In this document: in pieces, positions 9,501-15,367 of the stretch
Position numbering within the stretch: the first letter of the stretch is position 1
How the letters are laid out: each line of letters begins with the position of its first letter
NCBI RefSeq assembly: GCF_005116455.1
Contig: NZ_SWBP01000005.1
Coordinates: forward strand, 1-64,000
DNA length: 64,000 nucleotides
DNA from: Pedobacter cryophilus
Lineage (GTDB): Bacteria > Bacteroidota > Bacteroidia > Sphingobacteriales > Sphingobacteriaceae
Reading direction: 5' to 3'
Made by a program: the position numbers and the translations under genes
The notes under the pieces: generated by a model
Seen by the model: only the letters and a program-made list of their open reading frames with translations
What the model was told of the DNA's origin: nothing
The model's database searches: none

Positions 9501-9775
9501 CAACTATTGCCATGGTGATAGGGATGATCCCAATTGCTATTGCTAGTGGTGCAGGTGCCGAGTGGAAAAACGGATTGGCTTGGGTTATTATTGGTGGGTT
9601 AATGAGTTCTTTATTTCTTACTTTAATTATTGTTCCAGTAATGTATCAGATTTTTGATAGATTAATTGAAAAGTTTGGAGCTAAAAAGGGAGAAAAAACT
9701 ATTGAAGAATTAATGGTAGAGGATTATAATCACAAAGATGTGAAAGAATATGAGCACTCTCCAGAAATGATTTAA
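6596..9775 (+). CDS. Efflux RND transporter permease subunit (AcrB/HAE1-like)
   Basis: A 1059-aa proton-driven pump with the RND layout: TM1 at residues about 12-32, a large periplasmic loop, TM2-6 at about 335-480, TM7 at about 530, a second periplasmic loop, and TM8-12 at about 865-1030. The proton-relay aspartates are in TM4 (GILVDDAIVVLEN) and the matching TM10 lysine is in GLVAKNAIILVDF. No heavy-metal signature of CzcA is apparent, so multidrug or lipid/biosurfactant export is more likely than metals. The last gene of the operon, it is followed by strong terminators. The C-terminal tail (about 30 residues) is acidic and cytoplasmic. Confidence 0.95.
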   Translation: MKITEISIKRPSLVIVVFTVLTLLGLLSYFSLNYELLPKFSPSVVSVSTIYPGASPSEVENTVTKKIEDAVSSMENIKKIEAKSFESLSLVTITLNSGTDVDLALNDAQRKVNAILADLPDDIEAPGLNKFSLDDLPIITMSASANMTDAEFFDLIDKRIAPIISRVPGVAQVNLVGGEEREIQISIDASKLEGYGLSLLQVEKVILSSNLDFPTGSARTEDQDILIRLAGKYKSTKDIRDLVISTGKEGAQIRLGDIADVQDTQKDVEKIARVDRKNAIALQVIKQSDANAVEVSEGVKGLIKKVETDYKSTGLKISIANDSSVFTLESADAVIHDLILAIILVAFVMLFFLHSIRNALIVMVSIPASLVATFIGMSLLGYSLNLMSLLGLSLVVGILVDDAIVVLENIYRHMEMGKNKVRAAIDATKEIGFTVVSITLVIVVVFFPIALSSGLVSDILTQFCVVVIMSTLLSLFTSFTIIPLLSSRFGKLERITNRTFFGRIILGFEKQLHRFTNWVTDILKWCLAHKKTALGVTFGLLIASFVLLGKGYIGAEFFPQSDKGEFLVQIEMPKDASIEQTNQMTRKAEEFLSAKKEIVSLITTVGQSSDGGTGASQSTAYKSEINVKLVEKKDREDDATIYAAKISREMAKQLVGVKIKTVPISLIGTAQQAPINLVVMGSELDSVLKFAEQAKTVLGKIPGAAEVKLSVEAGNPEIRVEVNRDKMAVLSLDLQTVGGTMQTAFSGNTDGKFRQGEYEYDINIRYQAFNRKNINDVSNLLFVNTKGEQIKLSQFASISQSSGPSQLERRDKSTSVSVQSQAIGRPSGTIVADFQTKLDAMPKPTGVSLTWSGDQENQSEGFGTLGIALLASIFLVYFIMVALYDSFVYPFVVMFSIPLSIIGALLALGLTNNSLNLFTILGLIMLIGLVAKNAIILVDFTNQMKKEGKSTYEALILANHARLRPILMTTIAMVIGMIPIAIASGAGAEWKNGLAWVIIGGLMSSLFLTLIIVPVMYQIFDRLIEKFGAKKGEKTIEELMVEDYNHKDVKEYEHSPEMI

Positions 9776-9806
9776 AAATAGTTTAATTGTTAGTTTGAGT
9801 GAAAGG

Positions 9807-9830
9807 AGCCGCAGCTATGCGGCTTTTTTT
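9807..9830 (+). terminator. Rho-independent terminator of the efflux operon
   Basis: AGCCGCA (9807-9813) pairs with TGCGGCT (9818-9824) around a 4-nt loop and runs into seven T residues. It lies 32 bp after the permease stop codon. A second, longer hairpin follows at once. Confidence 0.85.
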
Positions 9831-9868
9831 AAGGCTTTGGATAAGAATCATCCAAAGCCTTAAAAAAA
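9824..9868. terminator. Bidirectional terminator between the efflux operon and lpdA
   Basis: AAGGCTTTGGAT (9831-9842) is the perfect complement of ATCCAAAGCCTT (9850-9861) around a 7-nt loop, flanked by T7 on the left and A7 on the right. The hairpin can end transcription from both sides, serving the permease gene on the plus strand and lpdA on the minus strand. The T7 tract is shared with the preceding hairpin. Confidence 0.88.
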
Positions 9869-9881
9869 TGATGTCTCAATA

Positions 9882-11285
9882 TTAAATATGTATCGCCCTG
9901 TTTGCAGTTGCAGCTAAAGCAGCTTCTTTAAAAGATTCTGTAAATGTTGGGTGAGCATGGCTTATTCTACCAATATCCTCAGCACTTGCTCTAAACTCCA
10001 TGGCTACCACAGCTTCTGCAATCATATCAGCACAACGTGGGCCAATCATGTGAACACCTAAAATTTCATCAGTATCGGCATCAGCTAAAACTTTTACCAA
10101 ACCATCTGTATCCATACTTGCTCTTGCTCTTCCGCTAGCTTTAAATGGGAAAGAACCAACTTTGTATTTTTTGCCGGTCTCTTTTAACTGCTCTTCAGTA
10201 TAACCAACAGCAGCAACTTCTGGCCAAGTGTAAACCACACCCGGAATTAAATTATAATTGATATGAGGTTTTTGTCCGGCTATTACCTCCGCAACAAAAG
10301 TTCCTTCTTCCTCAGCTTTGTGAGCCAACATAGCGCCTTTAATTACATCGCCAATAGCATAAATGCCTTTTACACTTGTTTCTAAATGCCCATCAACAGT
10401 AATTTTTCTGCCTCGTTCTTCAACTGTAATTCCAATGTTTTCAAGTCCTAAACCATCGGTGTAAGCTACTCTGCCCACAGCAACTAAGCAATAATCACCT
10501 TCTAAAACCACTTTTTCTCCTTTTGGCGAATCAGCAGTTACGGTTACTTTTTTACCTTTTACTTCAGCACCTGTTACTTTATGGCTCAACAAAAATTTCA
10601 CACCAATTTTAGTCAGTGATTTTTGAAGTTCTTTACTTAGCGTACGGTCCATTGTAGGGATAATAGCATCAGCGTATTCAACTACTGTAACCTCTGCGCC
10701 TAAACGAGCATAAACAGAACCCAACTCTAAACCAATTACCCCACCGCCTATTAAAATAAGGTGTTTGGGTACTTCAGTCATGTTTAAAGCTTCGGTAGAA
10801 GTAATAATTCTTTTACCGTCAGTTTTTAAGAAAGGTAATGCTGTAGGTTTAGAACCTGTTGCAATAATTACGTTTTTACCAGTAATTTCCTGCTCGCCAC
10901 CTTTTGTTAATGCAATTTTTACTGTGTTTTTATCTTTAAAAGAACCTAAGCCCTGGTAAGTATCAACTTTATTTTTTTTCATTAAAAAAGTAATGCCGGC
11001 AGTAGTTTGTTCTACCACTTCATTCTTTCTTTTAATCATTTGCGCTAAATTCACTTTCACTTCTTTCACATCAATTCCATGCTCAGCAAAAGTATGGGTA
11101 GCATTGTAGTAATGTTCTGAAGAATCTAATAAAGCTTTAGATGGGATACATCCTACGTTTAAACAAGTTCCACCAAAAGTTGAATATTTCTCAATTAAAG
11201 CAGTTTTTAAACCTAACTGAGCACAACGGATTGCGGCTACATAACCACCAGGACCCGAACCTATAACGATAACGTCGTATTGCAT
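9882..11285 (-). CDS. lpdA: Dihydrolipoyl dehydrogenase (E3)
   Basis: A 467-aa FAD flavoenzyme that reoxidises dihydrolipoamide with NAD+ in the pyruvate and 2-oxoglutarate dehydrogenase complexes and the glycine cleavage system. It shows the N-terminal FAD dinucleotide fold (VIGSGPGGYVAAIRCAQLG), the redox disulfide in GGTCLNVGCIPSKALL (about residues 38-53), the NAD-binding fold near 175-205 (GGGVIGLELGSVYARLG), the second FAD motif AIGDV, and the catalytic His-Glu dyad in HAHPTFTE near 440. Length is normal. It stands alone, with no E1/E2 genes beside it, which is usual in Bacteroidota. It shares a bidirectional terminator with the efflux operon. Confidence 0.96.
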   Translation of the reverse strand: MQYDVIVIGSGPGGYVAAIRCAQLGLKTALIEKYSTFGGTCLNVGCIPSKALLDSSEHYYNATHTFAEHGIDVKEVKVNLAQMIKRKNEVVEQTTAGITFLMKKNKVDTYQGLGSFKDKNTVKIALTKGGEQEITGKNVIIATGSKPTALPFLKTDGKRIITSTEALNMTEVPKHLILIGGGVIGLELGSVYARLGAEVTVVEYADAIIPTMDRTLSKELQKSLTKIGVKFLLSHKVTGAEVKGKKVTVTADSPKGEKVVLEGDYCLVAVGRVAYTDGLGLENIGITVEERGRKITVDGHLETSVKGIYAIGDVIKGAMLAHKAEEEGTFVAEVIAGQKPHINYNLIPGVVYTWPEVAAVGYTEEQLKETGKKYKVGSFPFKASGRARASMDTDGLVKVLADADTDEILGVHMIGPRCADMIAEAVVAMEFRASAEDIGRISHAHPTFTESFKEAALAATANRAIHI

Positions 11286-11401
11286 TTGTTTAATTTTTGT
11301 TTGCGCTAAATTAGTTAATCTATTTTTGGGATAGAAAGGTTGTTTTCATTTAATTGCCATAATTTTTTGAAGCGCAAGGTTAGGTTTTTCATAACTTAGG
11401 T

Positions 11402-11486
11402 TAGTCCCGCTTTTCCCTGCAATCTTTTTGCCCATTTGCTATGTTTATTAAAAAGGCAAAAAGGATTTTCGGTACAATCGGGGCTA
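11402..11486. repeat. Interspersed hairpin element (TAGTCCCGC ... GGGGCTA)
   Basis: An 85-bp imperfect palindrome upstream of the MNT gene. The ends TAGTCCCGC and CGGGGCTA are near-complements, and inner arms AATCTTTTTGCC and GGCAAAAAGGATT pair well. The central loop is about 20 nt. It lies in the 241-bp gap between lpdA and the MNT gene; the rest of that gap holds nothing else I can name. It looks like a non-coding interspersed repeat of the kind scattered through Flavobacteriia and Sphingobacteriia genomes. Confidence 0.6.
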
Positions 11487-11526
11487 GAGAATTTGGGTTA
11501 GTGCTGAAAAATTAAAATCAGTATAT

Positions 11527-11868
11527 TTGAGTATGGATTTAGCCACACTTATAAAAGCAAGCTATTCAGAATTTATAGAATTATGCAGAATGCATCGGGT
11601 AGATAAAATCTATGCATTTGGATCTTCTATTACCAATCATTTTAATCCGATAACAAGCGATATTGATATTGTAGTTAAGTTAGATATTGATAATCCTGCA
11701 GACCGAGGAGAAGCATTATTGTCTTTATGGGATAAATTAGAAATCCTTTTTGGGCGGAAGGTTGATTTGTTGACTGAAGATGCTATCCGTAATCCTTACC
11801 TTAAAGAAAATATCAACAGAACAAAGAAATTGATTTATGACAGAGAAAGAGAAAAAGTTTTTAGCTGA
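11527..11868 (+). CDS. MNT-domain nucleotidyltransferase antitoxin (MntA-like)
   Basis: A 113-aa minimal nucleotidyltransferase. The polymerase-beta type motif is visible as FGSS followed after eleven residues by DIDIVV (about residues 31-50). A third acidic position lies in KVDLLTED near residue 78. It overlaps the following HEPN gene by 32 bp, the standard MNT-HEPN arrangement. In characterised systems MntA inactivates the HEPN RNase by adding AMP to a tyrosine in its Rx4HxY motif. That motif is present here in the downstream gene. This gene appears intact, so the antitoxin may persist without a functional toxin. Confidence 0.85.
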   Translation: MSMDLATLIKASYSEFIELCRMHRVDKIYAFGSSITNHFNPITSDIDIVVKLDIDNPADRGEALLSLWDKLEILFGRKVDLLTEDAIRNPYLKENINRTKKLIYDREREKVFS

Positions 11869-12168
11869 CATAGAACACTCCATTGAATTGATAGAAAGTT
11901 TTATTATAGAGATAAAATCTTTTGAGCAATACTCAAAAGACGAAAAAACAAAAAGTGCGGTAGAAAGACATTTAGGGATAATAGGGGAAGCGGTTAATAA
12001 GTTTTTAAAGAGTCTGATGATAATCTCCTTGAAAATGCGATTCAAATCATCAGTTTAAGAAATAGATTGATCCATTCTTATGATAATATAGACGATTCTA
12101 TTATTTGGTCAATTTTAACTCGTCATCTTAAAAATCTCAAGATTGAAGTATTAAGTAAATTAGATTAA
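11837..12168 (+). pseudogene. HEPN-domain toxin (HepT-like), frameshifted
   Basis: The first part (11837 to about 12006) encodes an N-terminal HEPN/DUF86 segment, MTEKEKKFLADIEHSIELI through IGEAVNKF. The frame then leaves the family and stops at 12058. In the -1 frame the family resumes at once with ESDDNLLENAIQ and carries the catalytic RNRLIHSY motif (Rx4HxY), ending at the TAA at 12166-12168. Adding one T to the run of five T at 12002-12006 would restore a continuous protein of about 110 aa. The gene is therefore either disabled by one base loss or affected by a homopolymer error. It overlaps the MNT gene by 32 bp. Confidence 0.85.
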
Positions 12169-12175
12169 TCCTTTA

Positions 12176-12532
12176 ATGAATAAAAATTTTTGGGCTATAT
12201 TTATAGGAATCATGTTTCTTCTAGCCGGAATCAATCATTTTGTGATGCCTGGTTTCTACCTGCAAATTATGCCGCCATACTTGCCTTTTCCTATGGCTTT
12301 AATTTATTTAAGTGGCTTGGCCGAAATTATTTGCGGCGCTTTATTTATTCCAAAGCAAAGCAGAAGAATGGGAGCTTGGTTAATTATTTTATTATTGATA
12401 GCCGTTTTTCCGGCTAATATTCAAATGAGTATTGATGAATATCAAAATGGTGGATGGCTTTTTTATGGTTCTGTTTTAAGATTGCCATTGCAATTTTTAT
12501 TCATTTGGTGGAGTTATAAATTTACTAAATAG
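12176..12532 (+). CDS. DoxX-like integral membrane protein
   Basis: A 118-aa protein with four predicted membrane helices (about residues 7-25, 43-58, 67-83, 95-112). The opening GIMFLLAGINHFVMPGFY and the central LSGLAEIICGALF resemble the DoxX family. Members are often linked to quinone-related or sulfur redox processes, but the role of this short type is not established. It follows the HEPN gene by 7 bp; this is probably proximity rather than function. No other partner is visible. Confidence 0.7.
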   Translation: MNKNFWAIFIGIMFLLAGINHFVMPGFYLQIMPPYLPFPMALIYLSGLAEIICGALFIPKQSRRMGAWLIILLLIAVFPANIQMSIDEYQNGGWLFYGSVLRLPLQFLFIWWSYKFTK

Positions 12533-12593
12533 CCTAAAAAGAATAATTAGCACTCTTTTTATTTTTTTATGTACGTTTATAAGAAAAAAACCG

Positions 12594-13019
12594 ATGATAA
12601 AATTCAAGCTAGTTGGCTTAATTCTAATTTTATTCACTACCATTTCATCTTGTAAAGAAGATAATGCAGCATCTGTAAGTATTAATCATAAAGTATGGGC
12701 TCCAGCTTTAATAGATAAAAATTCTTCTTCAAACCCAAGCGGTCAAATTTTGTATTATGCTGTTTTAGATTGCGAAAAAGATGATTCTTACCGTTTTGGT
12801 ACGGATGGAAAATTAACCATTAACAGAGGCACAAACAAATGTAATAATGCCGAACTTTCTACAGAAGTTGTTAATTATACTTACAACTTAAGCAACAAAG
12901 AATTAATTATTAAAGGCGTAAAATATACCGTTGCTGATGAATCTGCGGTTCAGTTAAAGTATTATACAGCCATACCAAATGCTACAGGTTTTCAATCTCT
13001 GATTTTTTTATTTGAATAG
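12594..13019 (+). CDS. Small lipoprotein of unknown function
   Basis: A 141-aa protein with a lipoprotein signal peptide (MIKFKLVGLILILFTTISSC; acylated Cys at residue 20). The mature part resembles the small lipocalin-like or DUF4923-type lipoproteins of Bacteroidota, with alternating strands and a YRFGTDGKLTINRGTNKC segment. Cysteines near 60 and 83 could form a disulfide. I do not recognise a defined family. It has no clear operon partner: the upstream DoxX-like gene ends 61 bp earlier and the next gene is convergent. Confidence 0.6.
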   Translation: MIKFKLVGLILILFTTISSCKEDNAASVSINHKVWAPALIDKNSSSNPSGQILYYAVLDCEKDDSYRFGTDGKLTINRGTNKCNNAELSTEVVNYTYNLSNKELIIKGVKYTVADESAVQLKYYTAIPNATGFQSLIFLFE

Positions 13020-13040
13020 GTTATTTATTTGATTTTAATT

Positions 13041-13604
13041 TTAGGGATTCTTTTTTAAATGCTCTCTTACTTTTTTATCTAAAGCTTCAATATTATCCAT
13101 TTGAGCTTGTTGAATTTCAAAAAGATCTTTCATTTGCTCGGCAATTAAGAGGTCTATTTTTTCATGTAAATGCCTAATTTCTATCTCTGATTTTAAGTTC
13201 ACCATATAATCATCCTGAGCTCTTTCTCTATCTCGGCTTTCTTTGCGATTTTGACTCATCATAATTACCGGAGCTTGTAAGGCTGCGATACTTGATAAAA
13301 TTAAATTCAATAAAATAAAAGGATAAGGATCAAAACCTTTATTGCTGAGTGCAATTACATTAATGATCATCCAAATAACCAAAAAAACAGTGAAAATGAT
13401 GATGAATTTCCAGCTACCACCAAAAGTGGCTACTTTATCTGCTAATTTTTCTCCAGCCGTTGGTTTAATATCTTGTTGTTTATCAAGTATTTTTTGAGAT
13501 ATTAATTGCTCTTCTTCTAAGGCTTTCACCACAATATCATGAAGCTTAGAAAGGTTTTTGTTATTGGTTTTCAGCAGTTCTCTGTAGTTTTTTTTCTTAG
13601 CCAT
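13041..13604 (-). CDS. DUF1003 domain membrane protein
   Basis: A 187-aa protein with two central membrane helices (about residues 68-88 and 97-117) containing the DUF1003 signature GSWKFIIIF...FDPYPFILLNLILS...QAPVIMMSQNR. Charged N-terminal and C-terminal parts flank them. The C-terminal 60 residues are predicted coiled coil (LHEKIDLLIAEQMKDLF). The biochemical role of DUF1003 is unknown. It is convergent with the small lipoprotein gene and separated from it by 21 bp. Confidence 0.82.
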   Translation of the reverse strand: MAKKKNYRELLKTNNKNLSKLHDIVVKALEEEQLISQKILDKQQDIKPTAGEKLADKVATFGGSWKFIIIFTVFLVIWMIINVIALSNKGFDPYPFILLNLILSSIAALQAPVIMMSQNRKESRDRERAQDDYMVNLKSEIEIRHLHEKIDLLIAEQMKDLFEIQQAQMDNIEALDKKVREHLKKNP

Positions 13605-13858
13605 GGATGTTTAATTCTTTTCTGAATTTAAGGATATTTTTTAGCTTTTAATTGGATAGTTTTTTTTGCCACGAATGCACAAATTTTAACCAATGAAATA
13701 GGGGTTTTGTATTTCTTGGGTGGTTAATATGGCTTAGGGATTGGAAAGGTTTTGCTGCAAGCAAAAGTGCAAAGTGCAACGAAGCACCGTAACAAAGTGA
13801 AGCCTTGTAAAGCCCGACCCACCCGATTTTTCTTCGGGTGGGGAAGCTGCAAATTATG
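13605..13858. other. Intergenic stretch with a hairpin
   Basis: No gene is seen here. CCCACCCGA (13818-13826) pairs with TCGGGTGGG (13834-13842) in a GC-rich stem that stands out from the AT-rich surroundings. The preceding part contains GCAAGCAAAAGTGCAAAGTGCAACGAAGCA-like low-complexity sequence. The hairpin is about 80 bp beyond the stop of the lipoprotein gene at 13920-14390 and may act as its terminator, although no T tract follows on the minus strand apart from the loop. Confidence 0.5.
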
Positions 13859-13921
13859 CTATTTTTGATAGTTAACCTTTATGTTTTGAAACATAAAAGA
13901 CCATTTATCTGCTTGTTCTTC
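13859..13921 (-). repeat. 63-bp copy of the 3' end of the prolyl oligopeptidase gene
   Basis: This segment matches 15368-15430, the last 20 codons and stop of the peptidase gene, with only two mismatches and in the same orientation. Read on the minus strand it gives EQADKWSFMFQNIKVNYQK and a stop; the intact gene has NMKINYQK. The two copies are direct repeats 1,509 bp apart and bracket two small genes plus a decayed sigma factor. The stop codon of the lipoprotein gene at 13920-13922 overlaps its edge. Confidence 0.9.
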
Positions 13922-14390
13922 AATTACTTTTTAATTTAATAATGGTTTCGACATCATTGCTAATTTTAACATTTAAAACTAAATCAAGTTTGTTTACTAT
14001 TCCGTCTGCATTAATATCCGCATATTTTGTATCGCCAACTTTTGGATTTGGAATTTGGATAGGGTTAGCATCAATTTCCAGTTGACTTTTAAAAGTTCCT
14101 GTATTTCCAATATATAAATCTTTATACTCATAAGCTGGGACTAAATAAACTTGATAATTTTTATTATTTGCAACTATAAATTTTAGTTCTCCGTTTAATG
14201 AAGTTTTATTTTTTTGAAATCCAGGAGTTAGACTTAATAGATTATCAAAAACATCAACAAATATTCCAGAGGCTAATTGGTTGTTAATATCTAAAACTTT
14301 TATAGTTAATGTAGCAGTTTCATTTTCTTTTTTACAAGATATTAGGCAAAACACCATCAAAATTAAGGACATTAATTTATTGGTTTTCAT
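13920..14390 (-). CDS. Lipoprotein with a dockerin-like calcium loop, unknown function
   Basis: A 156-aa protein with a lipoprotein signal peptide (MKTNKLMSLILMVFCLISC; Cys at residue 19). The mature part begins with a beta-sandwich-like segment (TATLTIKVLDINNQLASGIF) similar to carboxypeptidase-regulatory-like folds. Near residues 125-136 lies DINADGIVNKLD, which matches a DxNxDGxxxxxD calcium loop of dockerin type. Only one such loop is present, so it is not a full dockerin. It lies inside the segment bounded by 63-bp direct repeats and follows the next gene by 28 bp on the minus strand, probably as one transcript. Confidence 0.6.
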   Translation of the reverse strand: MKTNKLMSLILMVFCLISCKKENETATLTIKVLDINNQLASGIFVDVFDNLLSLTPGFQKNKTSLNGELKFIVANNKNYQVYLVPAYEYKDLYIGNTGTFKSQLEIDANPIQIPNPKVGDTKYADINADGIVNKLDLVLNVKISNDVETIIKLKSN

Positions 14391-14418
14391 AATGATAGTT
14401 TAAGAATTGAAAATTAAT

Positions 14419-14928
14419 TTATTCTTTTTTAGCAGGTACAGATTCTTTATCAGGATTTTTTGTGTTATAAGCTTGAACTATCTTTTTCACACCTTTAATT
14501 GTTACTTTTTCTAAAGCTACTATCTGCGATTGATATTCCTCACCAAAAACAGCCAATAAATTAGCTCTTGAAATTTCCTGCATATATATTTTACCACCTT
14601 TAAAAGGATAAAATTGATAATAGGTATTCCCTGTTTTTCCTTTTCTTAAATAATAATAATCATTTATTTGGTAGCTATTAGCTAGCGGATTTGGACTGGC
14701 TTTAATTTCTAGCCAATTAATGCTTATTAGGTTTATATTACCCTTTATCAAATATTTTTTATTGAGGCTACCAGAAGGAGATTCAGTAAAACCTTCCTGA
14801 ATTCTATCAATATTAAAAGGAAGTTTCTTTTCATTTAAAACCTCTAATTTGGCTTTTTTAATTGATTTTTTTTGAGCAAAAGAGGAATGAATGGAAAGCA
14901 ATAACACTAAAAGTAAAATGTATCTCAT
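14419..14928 (-). CDS. Secreted protein of unknown function
   Basis: A 169-aa protein with a clear signal peptide (MRYILLLVLLLSIHSSFA, cut before QKKS). The mature protein is basic and strand-rich, with no motif I can assign; it ends in a charged tail (ESVPAKKE). It lies 28 bp upstream of the lipoprotein gene and is probably cotranscribed with it. The two may form a small accessory unit because they sit within a repeat-bounded segment. No orthologue is recognised. Confidence 0.5.
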   Translation of the reverse strand: MRYILLLVLLLSIHSSFAQKKSIKKAKLEVLNEKKLPFNIDRIQEGFTESPSGSLNKKYLIKGNINLISINWLEIKASPNPLANSYQINDYYYLRKGKTGNTYYQFYPFKGGKIYMQEISRANLLAVFGEEYQSQIVALEKVTIKGVKKIVQAYNTKNPDKESVPAKKE

Positions 14929-15019
14929 AACCCAAAATTATAGAAAAAGATAGAGATTTAATTTTTTAGAAAAATATTATTCCTAATTTTTCACTCGTTA
15001 AACAACTCCCAAGATTATT

Positions 15020-15209
15020 TTATTGAAATCTCATTTCGATATTAAAACTTTCAAAGATTTTGAAAAACCTTTGATAACATATCTTCAGCATCCTCAGTCC
15101 TTTTCATACATCGTAAACATACTTTGAATAGGTAGCCGCTGTAATTTTCAAAAAGTTTACGCAATGCTTGAGGCTTCCCTCTTCTATAAGCTGTATGTTT
15201 ATCAATTTT
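15020..15209 (-). pseudogene. Decayed ECF sigma factor, region 2 remnant
   Basis: On the minus strand 15209-15054 encodes 52 open codons that match region 2 of a Bacteroidota ECF sigma factor: ALRKLFENYSGYLFKVCLR followed by TEDAEDMLSKVFQNL. There is no start codon; a TAG precedes it at 15210-15212 and a TGA follows at 15051-15053. Shifting frame by one base continues the expected region with ESFNIEMRFQ and then stops at 15020. Region 4 is missing. It is a fossil rather than a gene. The surrounding gap (14929-15367) holds no intact gene. Confidence 0.7.
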
Positions 15210-15285
15210 CTAATGCCTTTTATAGGTGTAATGCATAAAAACAACAGTAATGTTGCTTGGTTAGTAAATTTAATTCTTAAACAAC

Positions 15286-15347
15286 AAAGCCACTAACTCA
15301 CAAATCCAAACCTTTTTAGTGGCGTGTCTTCATGAGTTTGTGGCTTT
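15286..15347. repeat. Inverted repeat between the sigma remnant and the peptidase gene
   Basis: AAAGCCAC..ACTCA (15286-15300) faces TGAGTTTGTGGCTTT (15333-15347) with a small mismatch, around a 32-nt loop. It lies 21 bp beyond the peptidase stop codon and may act as a terminator, but no T tract follows on the minus strand. Confidence 0.45.
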
Positions 15348-15367
15348 AGAAAGCTTTTAAATCAATT

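Noticed and set aside
12190-12417. Alternative frame over the DoxX-like gene
   Set aside because: It is an out-of-frame shadow. The membrane protein frame has the recognisable family pattern.
13605-15367. An insertion sequence as the cause of the peptidase end duplication
   Set aside because: No transposase, no terminal inverted repeats and no short target duplication were found; the direct repeat is 63 bp of coding sequence, which is too long for a standard target site duplication.
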